Origin: a virus
Length of the DNA: 56,542 nucleotides
Strand: one strand, 5' to 3'
Virus record (IMG/VR): IMGVR_UViG_3300008952_002040
Span: 1-56,542 of that record
A model generated the notes under the pieces. The model made no database searches. It saw nothing but the letters and a program-made list of their open reading frames with translations, and was not told the DNA's origin. Positions 1 to 9,131 of the stretch are shown piece after piece (position 1 is the first letter of the stretch; every line of letters starts with the position of its first letter). The position numbers and the translations under genes are program-made.

Positions 1-336
1 CTTTAATCTTTGCATTTTCTCTTGTAAGTCAGCTAATCTTTCTGTTACTTCCGATACAGTCTTAATCAATTGACCTGCAACTTCATAGGTTCTAGGGTGT
101 TCAGATTCTTCTGCTAGTTGCAATATGCCTGTAATGGCGTCCTGACCCCGCTCGATGAGATTGTAGAAGTTTTCCCGACTATATCTATAGTCTACGTCAG
201 TATCCATTTCCCGTTCACTGGTAGTCATTACAGACGTTGCTGGCCGTGTAGCCAAAGGCTTAGGATTTAATACCTCTTTTTTTATATTTTTTGCTACACC
301 AAGAGCATCACTGATTGCATCATCAACATTATTCAT
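1..336 (-). CDS. 16: Terminase small subunit gp16, N-terminal part (cut by window edge)
   Basis: The reading frame opens at an ATG whose first base is 336 and runs off the left edge, giving the first 112 residues. The visible protein has a variable, polar N-terminus, then a helical segment (FYNLIERGQDAITGIL, followed by RTYEVAGQLIKTVSEVTERL and LQEKMQRL) that matches what I know of the coiled, helical core of T4-like small terminases. In the family this subunit recognises concatemeric DNA and stimulates the large subunit gp17 during head filling. It lies directly downstream of gp15, the T4 gene order, so gp17 is expected beyond the edge. A GGA seven bases upstream of the ATG may serve as a weak ribosome site. 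The identity rests on motif recall plus synteny. Confidence 0.82.
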   Translation of the reverse strand, partial: MNNVDDAISDALGVAKNIKKEVLNPKPLATRPATSVMTTSEREMDTDVDYRYSRENFYNLIERGQDAITGILQLAEESEHPRTYEVAGQLIKTVSEVTERLADLQEKMQRLK

Positions 337-338
337 AA

Positions 339-1112
339 TCAAGTCCATTCACTAATAGTTTCATTAAATCCAAAATCATCCGCATCAGCTGATGATGGCG
401 GACTAGTTGCTTCTACAACAATACGATGGTGCCGTGAAGGTGCTTCTGCTGGCAAATCTGAGTATATATCCACTTGCGCTTTCGTAATCTGTTCTTGTGT
501 AGAAACTGGACCATAAACATATGTTTTAGCACTAAAACTCATAGTATAAATTATAGCCCTGCGTTCTGTAAAATCACCAGCATAAGTATCCTCATAATTA
601 ATATCATTTAAAATTATTGGAACATCTCTAATGAGATCCATTTCAGGAACTTCTTTAATCGTTACTGTATATTCTGGTTGAAAGTATGGTAGTATCTGTT
701 CAACAATTTGAATACCATCATCACTATTTTTTGCCATAACAAACAATTCAAAATTCATATTGTAAGGTACGGGTGTATACTGTGAGGTCATTGACTTTAG
801 TTTTTTACTAGTATCATCATTAACCTTTTTATGTTTAATAATTCTATTTAATTTTCTATCAGGATCATATGTAAATCCTTGAATCTCAAACCCTATACGA
901 GGAAGAGTAATAGCTATAGATTGTGTCCCAGCTGGGTCTTGTTCTAATCTAGCAATAAATTTTTGTTTTGGACCATATGCTAAAGGCACTTTCAAAGATT
1001 GTGTCTTTGTTCCTGCTTTATTTTTTCTAAATATAGTTACGTTGTTGAATAATGAACCAAAAGCTATAATAGTTTTTCTAAACGATTCATTATAAAAATG
1101 TTCTCCGAGCAT
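339..1112 (-). CDS. 15: Tail sheath stabiliser / tail completion protein gp15
   Basis: The 257-aa product resembles T4 gp15 along its length: an N-terminus of the type M-x-G-x-FYN-x-SFR, a conserved Q-I-V-E-Q-I-L-P-Y-F-Q-P block near the middle and an RR-A-I-I-Y-T-M-S-F strand afterwards. In T4, gp15 forms a hexamer that caps the tail tube and sheath and joins the tail to the neck. A GTG three bases upstream (1115) is also in frame, but the ATG at 1112 is preferred: it overlaps the gp14 stop codon by one base (TGATG) and the T4 protein starts at the equivalent residue. The acidic C-terminal tail is longer in this family of marine phages and variable. Confidence 0.92.
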   Translation of the reverse strand: MLGEHFYNESFRKTIIAFGSLFNNVTIFRKNKAGTKTQSLKVPLAYGPKQKFIARLEQDPAGTQSIAITLPRIGFEIQGFTYDPDRKLNRIIKHKKVNDDTSKKLKSMTSQYTPVPYNMNFELFVMAKNSDDGIQIVEQILPYFQPEYTVTIKEVPEMDLIRDVPIILNDINYEDTYAGDFTERRAIIYTMSFSAKTYVYGPVSTQEQITKAQVDIYSDLPAEAPSRHHRIVVEATSPPSSADADDFGFNETISEWT

Positions 1113-2038
1113 CACATACCCTCCGTAGGTTCACCAAAAGGATTCTTCTCACTGAAATCAAGTATTCCATCTATAGATTCGGTCCCTATAGCTTCATCTT
1201 CAAAGAAATCATTATCCGCTTGTGGCATTTGTTCTTCCATTTTAAAGTTCTCTAATATTATATAGTATTCATCACCTTCATCATCTTCATAAAGAATAGA
1301 ATCAACACCAACTTCATCTTCACAAATTATATTATCACCATCGGTTTCATCTATTATTAGTCCGGTACTAGTTATATCTGTTCCTGCTTCCAAGCGAATT
1401 GCCTCGTTATATGTGAATGGACTTTCGCCAACAAGATGCCAATTTCTAGGATCAAGTGTGTGGGCTTCTTCAACATTATCAATTTCAGAAATTCCAGTAT
1501 CAATTGCTTCACTTGAATATTCATAAGTTCTACAGTATAATTTATATACAGGGAGATTATCTATCTGATAAAATGGATCATCATGGTCTACAAAACTTAT
1601 TTCAAATAATTTTTTTACTTCTGGGTGCCATACTAAATCTCCTTCATTCGGCCTCCCAGTCCCAAGAATACCATCTAAATATTCCGTATCTGTTAGAGCT
1701 GTGGATGACCCTGTACCTGATGCTGCAATTAAAATATCTTCCCAACGTCTACGAGAAACCACAAATATGGTTTCATCTCGTATCTCCAGACCAAACCTTG
1801 TAATAATTTCCTTTTCGCCTTGATAACCTTCTGGAGTTTCCATCCACATTTCCATGGGATAAGCGCTTTCAAATTTACTAAGAGTATCTTCTCCCAAGAG
1901 ATCATCTTCATTTACAAGGATTCTAGGTATATAATAAACTTCATGTCCGTATATCTGCAACGCTTCAATTACTAAATCTTCATAAAGCAATTGTTCATTG
2001 GTCGTCCCTTTAGAGAAATATAAATTTGTAGTAGGCAC
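1112..2038 (-). CDS. 14: Neck protein gp14 (head completion)
   Basis: This 308-aa protein matches T4 gp14. Visible correspondences are an ALQIYGHEVYYIPR segment near residue 30, a G-E-D motif, the EGYQG-x-x segment, a FGLEIRDE strand and the block EGDLVWHPEVKKLFEISFV followed by DPFYQ. In T4, gp14 joins gp13 in the neck that seals the filled head and receives the tail. The C-terminal third is strongly acidic and departs from the T4 sequence. It sits between gp13 and gp15, with five bases after gp13 and a one-base overlap with gp15, so the neck genes are probably translated as a coupled unit. Family assignment is firm; details of the tail are not. Confidence 0.92.
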   Translation of the reverse strand: MPTTNLYFSKGTTNEQLLYEDLVIEALQIYGHEVYYIPRILVNEDDLLGEDTLSKFESAYPMEMWMETPEGYQGEKEIITRFGLEIRDETIFVVSRRRWEDILIAASGTGSSTALTDTEYLDGILGTGRPNEGDLVWHPEVKKLFEISFVDHDDPFYQIDNLPVYKLYCRTYEYSSEAIDTGISEIDNVEEAHTLDPRNWHLVGESPFTYNEAIRLEAGTDITSTGLIIDETDGDNIICEDEVGVDSILYEDDEGDEYYIILENFKMEEQMPQADNDFFEDEAIGTESIDGILDFSEKNPFGEPTEGM

Positions 2039-2043
2039 AGTTT

Positions 2044-2859
2044 TTAACCAATGTCAAAGTGGAGTGGTTCTTCCCAAGTAGTTCTTGATTCATCTTCTAA
2101 TTTTTGAATTGTCTCCTTAGCCTCATTATATATCGTTTCACCGTTCATGGAAACTCCGCCCAACATTGTTACTCCTTGAAACTTAATAAGATTCTCACCC
2201 CACTGTTTCTTTATGAGAGCTGTTGTATATTTTTTTAGCCATAAATTATCATATACGTCTGTCCAGGTTGTAGGATCTAATTTTCGATAACATTCTATAA
2301 TGATATGCTCTCCTACCTGAACATCATCACCCCAATCCATATTAATATAAAGCCTATTCTTATGAGTATTAAACTGTAAAGGCTTTTCTCCTATTAAAAT
2401 CATATCCAAATAATCTAAATGCCACATGGTCATTTGATAGTGGATAACTGATTCGGATGAAAAATCATAGAGGTCATTTAATCTTAACTGATAACGAACA
2501 TCAAACATATTAAGATTGCCTCTATCACTAAACGGCAGAACTCTTAACACACTTTGAACCGCATCAGGCATTACTAAAAATCCCTTCCCTGTTTTCCAAT
2601 CTGTTGTTATTCCTGAATCCGATATATCAGTTGAAGTTTCCGTTTCATCTGTACCGGATCTAGCAACATCAGCTTCTGTAATTAAATGTTTAAGATATAC
2701 ACGCTCCATACCACTATACTGAAAAGTATAAAAGTATTGAAGCGCTTCATCAATCCGATCATCGACCTGATCGTCATCAACATTAATTTCTAAAACAGGT
2801 GCTCCTAATTTTCGCAAGCACCAATCCTTCAATGTAGATTTAGAATTTGGTATAGCCAT
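2044..2859 (-). CDS. 13: Neck protein gp13
   Basis: The 271-aa product carries the N-terminal signature of T4-like gp13: a KDWCLRKLGAPV start followed by DDDQVDDRIDEALQYF. The family forms the neck connector under the portal, together with gp14, after DNA packaging. The start codon overlaps the stop of the large fibre gene upstream by one base (TAATG), so translation is probably coupled to it. An insertion of Thr/Ser/Asp-rich residues around position 75 is not in the T4 protein. In T4 the genes immediately before gp13 are fibritin and short-tail-fibre genes, so the placement right after fibre genes is conserved even though those proteins are not. Confidence 0.92.
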   Translation of the reverse strand: MAIPNSKSTLKDWCLRKLGAPVLEINVDDDQVDDRIDEALQYFYTFQYSGMERVYLKHLITEADVARSGTDETETSTDISDSGITTDWKTGKGFLVMPDAVQSVLRVLPFSDRGNLNMFDVRYQLRLNDLYDFSSESVIHYQMTMWHLDYLDMILIGEKPLQFNTHKNRLYINMDWGDDVQVGEHIIIECYRKLDPTTWTDVYDNLWLKKYTTALIKKQWGENLIKFQGVTMLGGVSMNGETIYNEAKETIQKLEDESRTTWEEPLHFDIG

Positions 2860-5800
2860 TAATATGTTCCACCATCTATTACATTAGTCCAATCTGGAGT
2901 CCCAGAGTTTGAATATAAGAAGTAACCATCTGTTCCTTCTGCTGTTGCTTGTATATCCGTACCATTGTTACCATAAAGGATACCATTAGCTGTTAATGTA
3001 GTGACTCCAGTACCACCCTCTGACATTGGCAGAGTGCCTGTTACCTTCGTAGTTAAGTCTATATTACCTGCAAGTTGGGCATTTGTTACACCTAAACTCT
3101 TAATAGTAACATCACCACTAGTTACACTAAAATCTGCCGTGTTAAACGTAGCAATACCCTTATTAGTGTCTGTAGCATCTTCAGCTGCAATCGTAAATGT
3201 ATTAGCTGCATCATCATATGTTGTAGTAATACCTTCACCATCTTGTACCAACTGAGATACCCGATCATCAATAGCTTCTGGACTTGTATATAAGTTTGTA
3301 GAGCCCTGAGCAATATCATCAGAATCTAGAGTTAATGTACCACCCAATGCAATAACGTTACCGTTAATAGTAACAGAATCATTAGCCAACTGTGCGTTAT
3401 CAACACCAGAGGACTTAATCGCAACTGCACCAGTTGTTACTGCAAAGTCCCCACTGGCAAACGATGCAACACCTTTATTAGTGTCTGTAGCATCTTCAGC
3501 AGCTATTGTGAATGTATTGGCAACATCATCATATGTTGTGGTAATACCTTCACCATCTTGTACCAAAGAATTAATGCGGTCATCAACCCTTTCATTAGTG
3601 AAGAATATGTTTGTACCCTCAGCAAAATCATCTGTATCTAGTGTTAATGTGCCACCCAAGGACAGTGAATGACTGTTTATTGTTACTGAACTATTAGATA
3701 ATTTATTATTATCAATAGAACCAGTAAGCATTGAATTAGTTACACCTAAGGCCTTAACTTGCAACGCATCAGCAACAACTTCAATAGATGCATTATCTAC
3801 TGCAACATCTAATGTGTTACCTGTTTTGGTTAATGCATCACCAGCAATTACTTGTCCTGCACCAGAGAACTGCGCTACTGGTAGAGCAGTCGTTCCGATT
3901 GTTGGTACACCATTATGAGTAAATGTGTATCCATTATCTTGTCCAATGGTACCTTCTTCAACAAATACAAATGTTCCACCATCTAGTTCTTGTGATGGAT
4001 CACCATCAGCATCTGTAGCTCTAGTCAATACCCAATTTGTAGAACCATCACCAAGTGTTGTTACTGTATAGATACCATTCTCAGCCTGTGCAGTCTGATC
4101 TTTAACCAGCACTCTATCATTAAGAGATGCTGTAACACCATCTACTGCAAATGCAGCCTGGGTACTATTGTTAGTCAATGTTGCACCAACACCAGATGTG
4201 CCGTTAGCATATGTGCCCGACAAATCAGCTGTTGTAGCCATTCTTACAGAATCTTTAATATCAAGACCACTCTTTACTGCATCGACATATTGTTTAGTAA
4301 CAGCATCCGTTGTTTGAGTTGGTTCTGCAAGATTAATAATTCTTGCACTGTTAACATCTACTGATCCAGTTCCATTAGGATCTAATACAATATCTCCATT
4401 TGCATCTGTAGAACTAATCGTGTTGGTATCTATTCTAATGTTGTCTACATCTAATTGTGTTAGACCATTAACATCTGTAATCGTATCGCCAAGATTAACT
4501 GTATCACTACCCAATACTATAGTAGAATTGACTAGTTTAGCATTCTCAATCGAACCAGCAAGTTGTGCATTAGATACACCAAGTGCCTTAATACCAACTG
4601 CACCAGTTGTTACTGTAAAATCAGTATTAGCAAACGATGCCACACCCTTGTTAGAATCTGTAGCGTCCTCTGCATCAATGGTAAATGTACCAGCACTGTC
4701 GTTATAAGTTGTGGTGATACCTTCACCATCAACAACTAGGTTACTTACACGGTCATCAACACGTTCATCTGTATACCAAAGATTACTTGCACCTTCTGGT
4801 ACATCATCTGTGCTGACCTGATTTGTACCTGTACCCCAATCAATAAGAGTATCATCAATAGCATCAGCCTGTATATTTACTGCCCCGGCCGTAACATCGA
4901 AATGTGTTGCATCAAAGGATGCCACACCCTTATTAGACGTGCTAGCATCTTCGCCGGTTATAGTTACAATGTTTCCTGTAGCAGAAGTATCTACACCTTC
5001 ACCACCAACAATAGATAGCGTTTCAGAGTCTAAGTCAATAGCTATTGTGCCACTGTCTGTAGTAAGGTCTAAATCTTCAGCTGTAATCTGTGTGTCAACG
5101 TATGTTTTAATACTTTCGGATGTAGCAAGGGTTGTACTTGATGCAGTTGCAAAAGTATCGTCATCTAAAACAGCAGTACCAGCAACATCTGTATTAAGAA
5201 CAGCACTTTCAACTATAACTGTACCAGAACCATCTGGTGTGAGATTAATGTGACCATTAGTGTCTGTTGATATGATTGTATTACCATTAAGATTGAGATT
5301 ATCAACATCAAGATCACCTGTAATATCTACAGCACCAGTTATTGTTGATGTACCATCAATCTCCACATCAGCATTAACGTCTAATGTAGCACCATTGATT
5401 GTAGCATCACCTGTAACGGTTAAGTTATCATTGATGGTAGTTTCTGACACCGTGTGGCCAATCGACACAGGACCACCAGAAGTTGCAGTAGCAATATTTA
5501 ATGTTCCTGTAGTATTGTCAATATGCGAATCTGTACCGTCATGGTAGAGTTGTAAATCATCACCAGTACCTAACTTGAGGTTTGCATTGTCTGGTAGATC
5601 GACATGAGTTGTTGCTGAAATTACCCCTGTAACATCTAGAGTATCACTTAATGTAGTAGCACCAGTTACCCCTAATGTACCAGCAACAGTAGCGTTATTG
5701 TCAACATCTAAATCATCAATGTGTGCTGTACCATCTATATAGAGGTCTTTCCATTCTTGAGTTGCTGAACCTAAATCATAAGCACCGTCTGTATTTGGAA

Positions 5801-8501
5801 TGATATTAGAATTAACATCAGCACCAAAGACCACGTTATCTGTATCGGCATCACCAAGAGTTAGTGTGCCGCCATTAAGAGTTGAAAGCCCTTCGACGGT
5901 AAGATTGCCGGTTACGGTTGCATTTCCTGTTACATCTAAATTGCCGGCAACATTTAAATTGTCATTAACTGTTGTTTCTGATGTTCCGTGGCCTATTGAA
6001 ATAGGAACACCAGAAGTTTCTGTAGCAATTTTTAATGAGCCCGTTGTGTTTGTAATATAGGAATCTGTAGCATCATGGTACAGCTGTAAGTCGTCGCCTG
6101 TACCTAATTTAATATTAGCGTTATCTGGCATATCAACATGAGTTGTTGTCGTGATTACACCAGTAACATCTAATGTGTCGTTCAGTGTAGTAGCACCAGT
6201 AACATCTAATGTATCGCTCAGTGTGGTAGCACCAGTAACACCTAATGTACCAGCGGTATCTGTATTACCAGTTGCAGCTGCAATAGTAAACTTAGTGGTG
6301 TTAATATCAAAATCACCATCTATACCTGTAGCACCAACAACGTCTAATGTACCAGCAATGTCAGTATCACCTGAACTTGCAGCAACATTAAATTTATTTG
6401 TATTAATGTCAAAGTCGCCGTCTATACCTGTAGCACCAGTAACATCTAATGTATCGCTCAGTGTGGTAGCACCAGTAACACCTAATGTGGAACTTAGAGT
6501 AGTAGCACCAGTTACTCCTAATGTACCAGCAACTGTAGCATTAACATCAACATCTAACGTATCAATATGGGCTGTGCCATCTAAATATAAATCTTTCCAT
6601 TCTTGTGTAGCAGCACCTAAATCATAAGCACCATCTGTATTAGGAATGATATTAGAATTAACATCAGCACCAAACACCACATTATCTGTAGCAGCATCAC
6701 CTAGTGTTAATGTGCCACCATTGAGTGTTGATAATCCTTCAACGGTAAGATTGCCGGTTACGGTTGCATTACCTGATACTGTGAGATTATCATTGATAGT
6801 AGTTTCTGATGTTCCATGACCTATTGAAACAGGAACACCAGAAGTTTCTGTAGCAATTTTTAATGAGCCTGTTTTGTTTGTAATATAGGAATCCGTAGCA
6901 TCATGGTAAAAAGATAAATCATTACTTGTTCCTATATAAATTTCTGTATCATCTGGTAGATGTATAAACGAACTTGCACCTGCTATCTCCACAGGAGCAT
7001 TAACATTTAATTGGTCGTTTAGTGTCGAAACACCAGTCACACCTAATGTGGAACTTAGAGTAGTAGCACCAGTAACTCCTAACGTGCCTGTTATGGCCGC
7101 GTTCTCATCTACATCTAATGTATCAATGTGAGCTGTGCCGTCAATATAGATATTTCTCCATTCTTTTGTGGCGGTACCTAAGTCGAATGTGCTGTCTGAA
7201 TTGGGTATAATATTAGAATTAACATCAGCACCAAACACCACATTATCTGTGTCGGCATCACCAAAAGTTAATGTGCCGCCATTAAGAGTTGATAATCCTT
7301 CAACTGTAAGGGTACCTGAAATTTCTACATTAGAATCTATATCTACATCTTTAAGAAATTGTATTTTCTCACCGGAATCTGTGGTATGAAATACAGCATA
7401 ATTTGTAACACCTTCAGAAATAGTAAGAGCTGTAGCACTGTTATCAATAATATTAATATCTGTTGCTTGTGTTGAAACATCAATATTTGAAGAATTAAAA
7501 TCTAAATCTGAATTTAATGTTGTTGTGCCATCAACAATAAGATCACCAGAATCTATATCAATACCTTGATTGAAATGCCATCTATTATCAGCATTTTGCC
7601 AAAGTATAGTTTTGTCTGTAGTGCCTTTAAGGGTGATACCACCGCCATCCGCTATACCGTCAGTAGGAGTATCTACTGCCGATAATTCTAAATTCTTATC
7701 GTCTACTGTAATGGTTGCAACATTAAGAGTTGTTTGGGTACCATTAACAATCAAATCTCCAGTAACGGTTAGATTATCATTGATAGTTGTTTCTGATACG
7801 GAATGACCAATTGAAATTACAGAACCACTAGTTGCTGTTCCTAACTGTAAAGCATTAGTGCCGTTAGGGTCTATAGATAATGCACCTGTCGTAGTTGTAA
7901 TAGCATTGCCATTTAAATTGATATTATCAACATCAAGGTCACCAGTAATATCTACAGCACCAGAAAGGGCTAAATCACCAGAGAAAAGAGAACTGCCAGA
8001 AACTGTCAAATCTCCAGCAATTGTGAGATTATCTTGAACAGTAGTTTCTGAAGTTGCATTACCAATCTTAACAACAGAACCGCTTGTAAGTGTTCCTAGA
8101 TTTAGATTTTGTGTGCCTTGAGCATCAATGTTTAAGTGTCCGCCTGAGGTATATTCATGGAAGATACCGACATTATTTCCATCTATAGTTACCCTATCAA
8201 CCCTAAGCTCGTTTAATTTTTTATCTTCATCAACTATTAAAGCAGAATCTGGAGAAACTTGTCCTCGAATATGATCTAACAAATCGGTGAAATACTTACC
8301 ACCAATTGTATGTACAAATTCAGCTTCTAATTCTCCGCCGGGGCCTGTAGGATACTCATCTCCTGCACCAATAAAAAATCTTTGGCCGCCGTTAGATGCT
8401 GTAGCACCTCCCCATGTATAAGCTATTTCCCCCGATTTTAAATCGGTAGGAGCTGTATTTCCGGAAGACCTTTTTATTAGAAATTTTGATATAGTGGGCA
8501 T
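2859..8501 (-). CDS. Giant repetitive tail-fibre / virion structural protein (1880 aa)
   Basis: The N-terminal 90 residues (SKFLIKRSSGNTAPTDLKSGEIAYTW) look like the virion-attachment domain common in marine phage fibres. The rest is built from repeated beta-rich modules: the motif GTLGVTGATTLSDTLDVTG recurs many times, the block LTVEGLSTLNGGTLT-x-GDA-x-TDNVVFGADVN recurs three times, and SIGH-x-x-SETT-x-NDNL recurs four times. The last third carries a different repeat (D-x-DGEGITTTYDD, EDATDTNKGVASF). Such architecture is typical of trimeric beta-helical fibres that bind host receptors. The C-terminus ends in IDGGTY. Exact DNA repeats inside the gene invite recombination. It lies between a 77-aa protein and gp13 with one-base overlaps on both sides. 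The role as fibre is inferred from composition and place. Confidence 0.75.
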   Translation of the reverse strand: MPTISKFLIKRSSGNTAPTDLKSGEIAYTWGGATASNGGQRFFIGAGDEYPTGPGGELEAEFVHTIGGKYFTDLLDHIRGQVSPDSALIVDEDKKLNELRVDRVTIDGNNVGIFHEYTSGGHLNIDAQGTQNLNLGTLTSGSVVKIGNATSETTVQDNLTIAGDLTVSGSSLFSGDLALSGAVDITGDLDVDNINLNGNAITTTTGALSIDPNGTNALQLGTATSGSVISIGHSVSETTINDNLTVTGDLIVNGTQTTLNVATITVDDKNLELSAVDTPTDGIADGGGITLKGTTDKTILWQNADNRWHFNQGIDIDSGDLIVDGTTTLNSDLDFNSSNIDVSTQATDINIIDNSATALTISEGVTNYAVFHTTDSGEKIQFLKDVDIDSNVEISGTLTVEGLSTLNGGTLTFGDADTDNVVFGADVNSNIIPNSDSTFDLGTATKEWRNIYIDGTAHIDTLDVDENAAITGTLGVTGATTLSSTLGVTGVSTLNDQLNVNAPVEIAGASSFIHLPDDTEIYIGTSNDLSFYHDATDSYITNKTGSLKIATETSGVPVSIGHGTSETTINDNLTVSGNATVTGNLTVEGLSTLNGGTLTLGDAATDNVVFGADVNSNIIPNTDGAYDLGAATQEWKDLYLDGTAHIDTLDVDVNATVAGTLGVTGATTLSSTLGVTGATTLSDTLDVTGATGIDGDFDINTNKFNVAASSGDTDIAGTLDVVGATGIDGDFDINTTKFTIAAATGNTDTAGTLGVTGATTLSDTLDVTGATTLNDTLDVTGVITTTTHVDMPDNANIKLGTGDDLQLYHDATDSYITNTTGSLKIATETSGVPISIGHGTSETTVNDNLNVAGNLDVTGNATVTGNLTVEGLSTLNGGTLTLGDADTDNVVFGADVNSNIIPNTDGAYDLGSATQEWKDLYIDGTAHIDDLDVDNNATVAGTLGVTGATTLSDTLDVTGVISATTHVDLPDNANLKLGTGDDLQLYHDGTDSHIDNTTGTLNIATATSGGPVSIGHTVSETTINDNLTVTGDATINGATLDVNADVEIDGTSTITGAVDITGDLDVDNLNLNGNTIISTDTNGHINLTPDGSGTVIVESAVLNTDVAGTAVLDDDTFATASSTTLATSESIKTYVDTQITAEDLDLTTDSGTIAIDLDSETLSIVGGEGVDTSATGNIVTITGEDASTSNKGVASFDATHFDVTAGAVNIQADAIDDTLIDWGTGTNQVSTDDVPEGASNLWYTDERVDDRVSNLVVDGEGITTTYNDSAGTFTIDAEDATDSNKGVASFANTDFTVTTGAVGIKALGVSNAQLAGSIENAKLVNSTIVLGSDTVNLGDTITDVNGLTQLDVDNIRIDTNTISSTDANGDIVLDPNGTGSVDVNSARIINLAEPTQTTDAVTKQYVDAVKSGLDIKDSVRMATTADLSGTYANGTSGVGATLTNNSTQAAFAVDGVTASLNDRVLVKDQTAQAENGIYTVTTLGDGSTNWVLTRATDADGDPSQELDGGTFVFVEEGTIGQDNGYTFTHNGVPTIGTTALPVAQFSGAGQVIAGDALTKTGNTLDVAVDNASIEVVADALQVKALGVTNSMLTGSIDNNKLSNSSVTINSHSLSLGGTLTLDTDDFAEGTNIFFTNERVDDRINSLVQDGEGITTTYDDVANTFTIAAEDATDTNKGVASFASGDFAVTTGAVAIKSSGVDNAQLANDSVTINGNVIALGGTLTLDSDDIAQGSTNLYTSPEAIDDRVSQLVQDGEGITTTYDDAANTFTIAAEDATDTNKGIATFNTADFSVTSGDVTIKSLGVTNAQLAGNIDLTTKVTGTLPMSEGGTGVTTLTANGILYGNNGTDIQATAEGTDGYFLYSNSGTPDWTNVIDGGTY
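6190..6248. repeat. 59-base exact direct repeat, copy 1, inside the 1880-aa fibre gene
   Basis: This segment is identical to 6430-6488, 240 bases away, a multiple of three, so a recombination event between the copies would delete or add 80 residues in frame. It encodes the TLGVTGATTLSDTLDVTGAT repeat type. Confidence 0.9.
6430..6488. repeat. 59-base exact direct repeat, copy 2, inside the 1880-aa fibre gene
   Basis: Second copy of the segment at 6190-6248; the flanks differ immediately outside. Longer, less perfect repeats (about 230 bases, around 5.64-5.90, 6.50-6.74 and 7.08-7.31 kb) surround it. Confidence 0.9.
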
Positions 8502-8734
8502 TAAAATGTTCCCCCATCAAACACAATAGAGCCTGTAGATGTAAGAACCGTATAATCTACGTCTGTGATAAGGTCCTTCAATTTCCAAGAGTCTGTTGCT
8601 GCATCATAAAACACAACTTTATTATCATCAGCAGCTGATAATGTGCCAAAATTAGAATCCGTTAAAGTTCTAAGCTTTAATTGTGACTTTACTACTTTTG
8701 CTTTTAGTGTAGTACCAGATGAACTAGTAGCCAT
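8501..8734 (-). CDS. Small virion protein of unknown function (77 aa)
   Basis: I do not recognise this 77-aa protein as a named family. It has a Ser/Thr-rich N-terminus, a basic stretch (KAKVVKSQLKLRTL) and a predicted beta-rich C-terminal half ending in FDGGTF. That ending resembles the IDGGTY end of the 1880-aa fibre encoded just downstream, which suggests a shared terminal element or a common interaction. A GGGAGAA ribosome site precedes the ATG, and the stop overlaps the fibre start by one base. Its place between two virion genes suggests a small structural or fibre-associated protein. Confidence 0.6.
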   Translation of the reverse strand: MATSSSGTTLKAKVVKSQLKLRTLTDSNFGTLSAADDNKVVFYDAATDSWKLKDLITDVDYTVLTSTGSIVFDGGTF

Positions 8735-8749
8735 ATCCCTTTATTCTCC

Positions 8750-9100
8750 CTATCTAGAAACGGAAGGCTGAACTACTAACCTACCCTCTAAAGTTCTTGT
8801 TTTAATTCCTAAAGAATCGGTTAATTGTAAATCCCAAACATATCTACCGTCTTTGAGGTTACCAGTTTGTGTGTCAGTCAATCCAAGCTCTAATTTCCCA
8901 GTAGTTCTATCTGCGGGCCAAGCAATAGTAAAGGTTTCAGATGCGGAGCTAGTTCCGTATCGTTTTCGTATTTGAGCTAAAGCGGTATAACCAGTTAAAT
9001 CAAGGACTGTGATGTTTCCATCAGCATCTTCATTTGTCAATTCTACAGAAACCGAGAAATCTGCATCAGCTTCAACGACTAGATTATTAATTAGTGACAT
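8750..9100 (-). CDS. Small beta-sandwich virion protein, BppU-N-like (116 aa)
   Basis: The 116-aa product reads as an immunoglobulin-like beta sandwich: alternating strands, a LTGYTALAQIRKRYG segment, then GKLELGLTDTQT and GRYVWDLQLTD followed by a final strand GRLVVQP. The layout recalls the N-terminal domain of phage baseplate upper protein BppU and similar domains of marine T4-like structural proteins. This is a fold-level resemblance from memory, not a proven homology. A GGAG ribosome site lies six bases before the ATG, and a perfect TATAAATA late promoter sits 24 bases upstream, over the end of the ALA synthase gene, so this gene begins a late transcription unit that runs through the fibre to the neck genes. 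Confidence 0.65.
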   Translation of the reverse strand: MSLINNLVVEADADFSVSVELTNEDADGNITVLDLTGYTALAQIRKRYGTSSASETFTIAWPADRTTGKLELGLTDTQTGNLKDGRYVWDLQLTDSLGIKTRTLEGRLVVQPSVSR

Positions 9101-9123
9101 AAAAACTCCAATTCTTTTGCTAC

Positions 9124-9131
9124 TATTTATA
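9124..9131 (-). promoter_or_regulatory. T4-type late promoter TATAAATA upstream of the 116-aa virion gene
   Basis: The minus strand reads TATAAATA, the T4 late promoter consensus, 24 bases before the ATG at 9100 and overlapping the ALA synthase stop codon. It separates the bilin genes from the fibre/neck unit. Confidence 0.7.

Noticed and set aside
1456-1803. Plus-strand 115-codon frame opposite gp14
   Set aside because: Antisense to a conserved neck gene; no motif and no ribosome site.
6190-6488. Regular repeats that at first sight recall a CRISPR array
   Set aside because: The repeats are in frame inside one large gene, vary in spacing and encode the fibre motif; no spacers of even length and no cas genes.
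3001-7806. Many plus-strand open frames opposite the 1880-aa fibre gene (for example 4420-4707, 4939-5253, 6151-6627)
   Set aside because: They mirror the low-complexity Thr/Val/Ala-rich codons of the fibre on the other strand and have no ribosome sites or recognisable domains.
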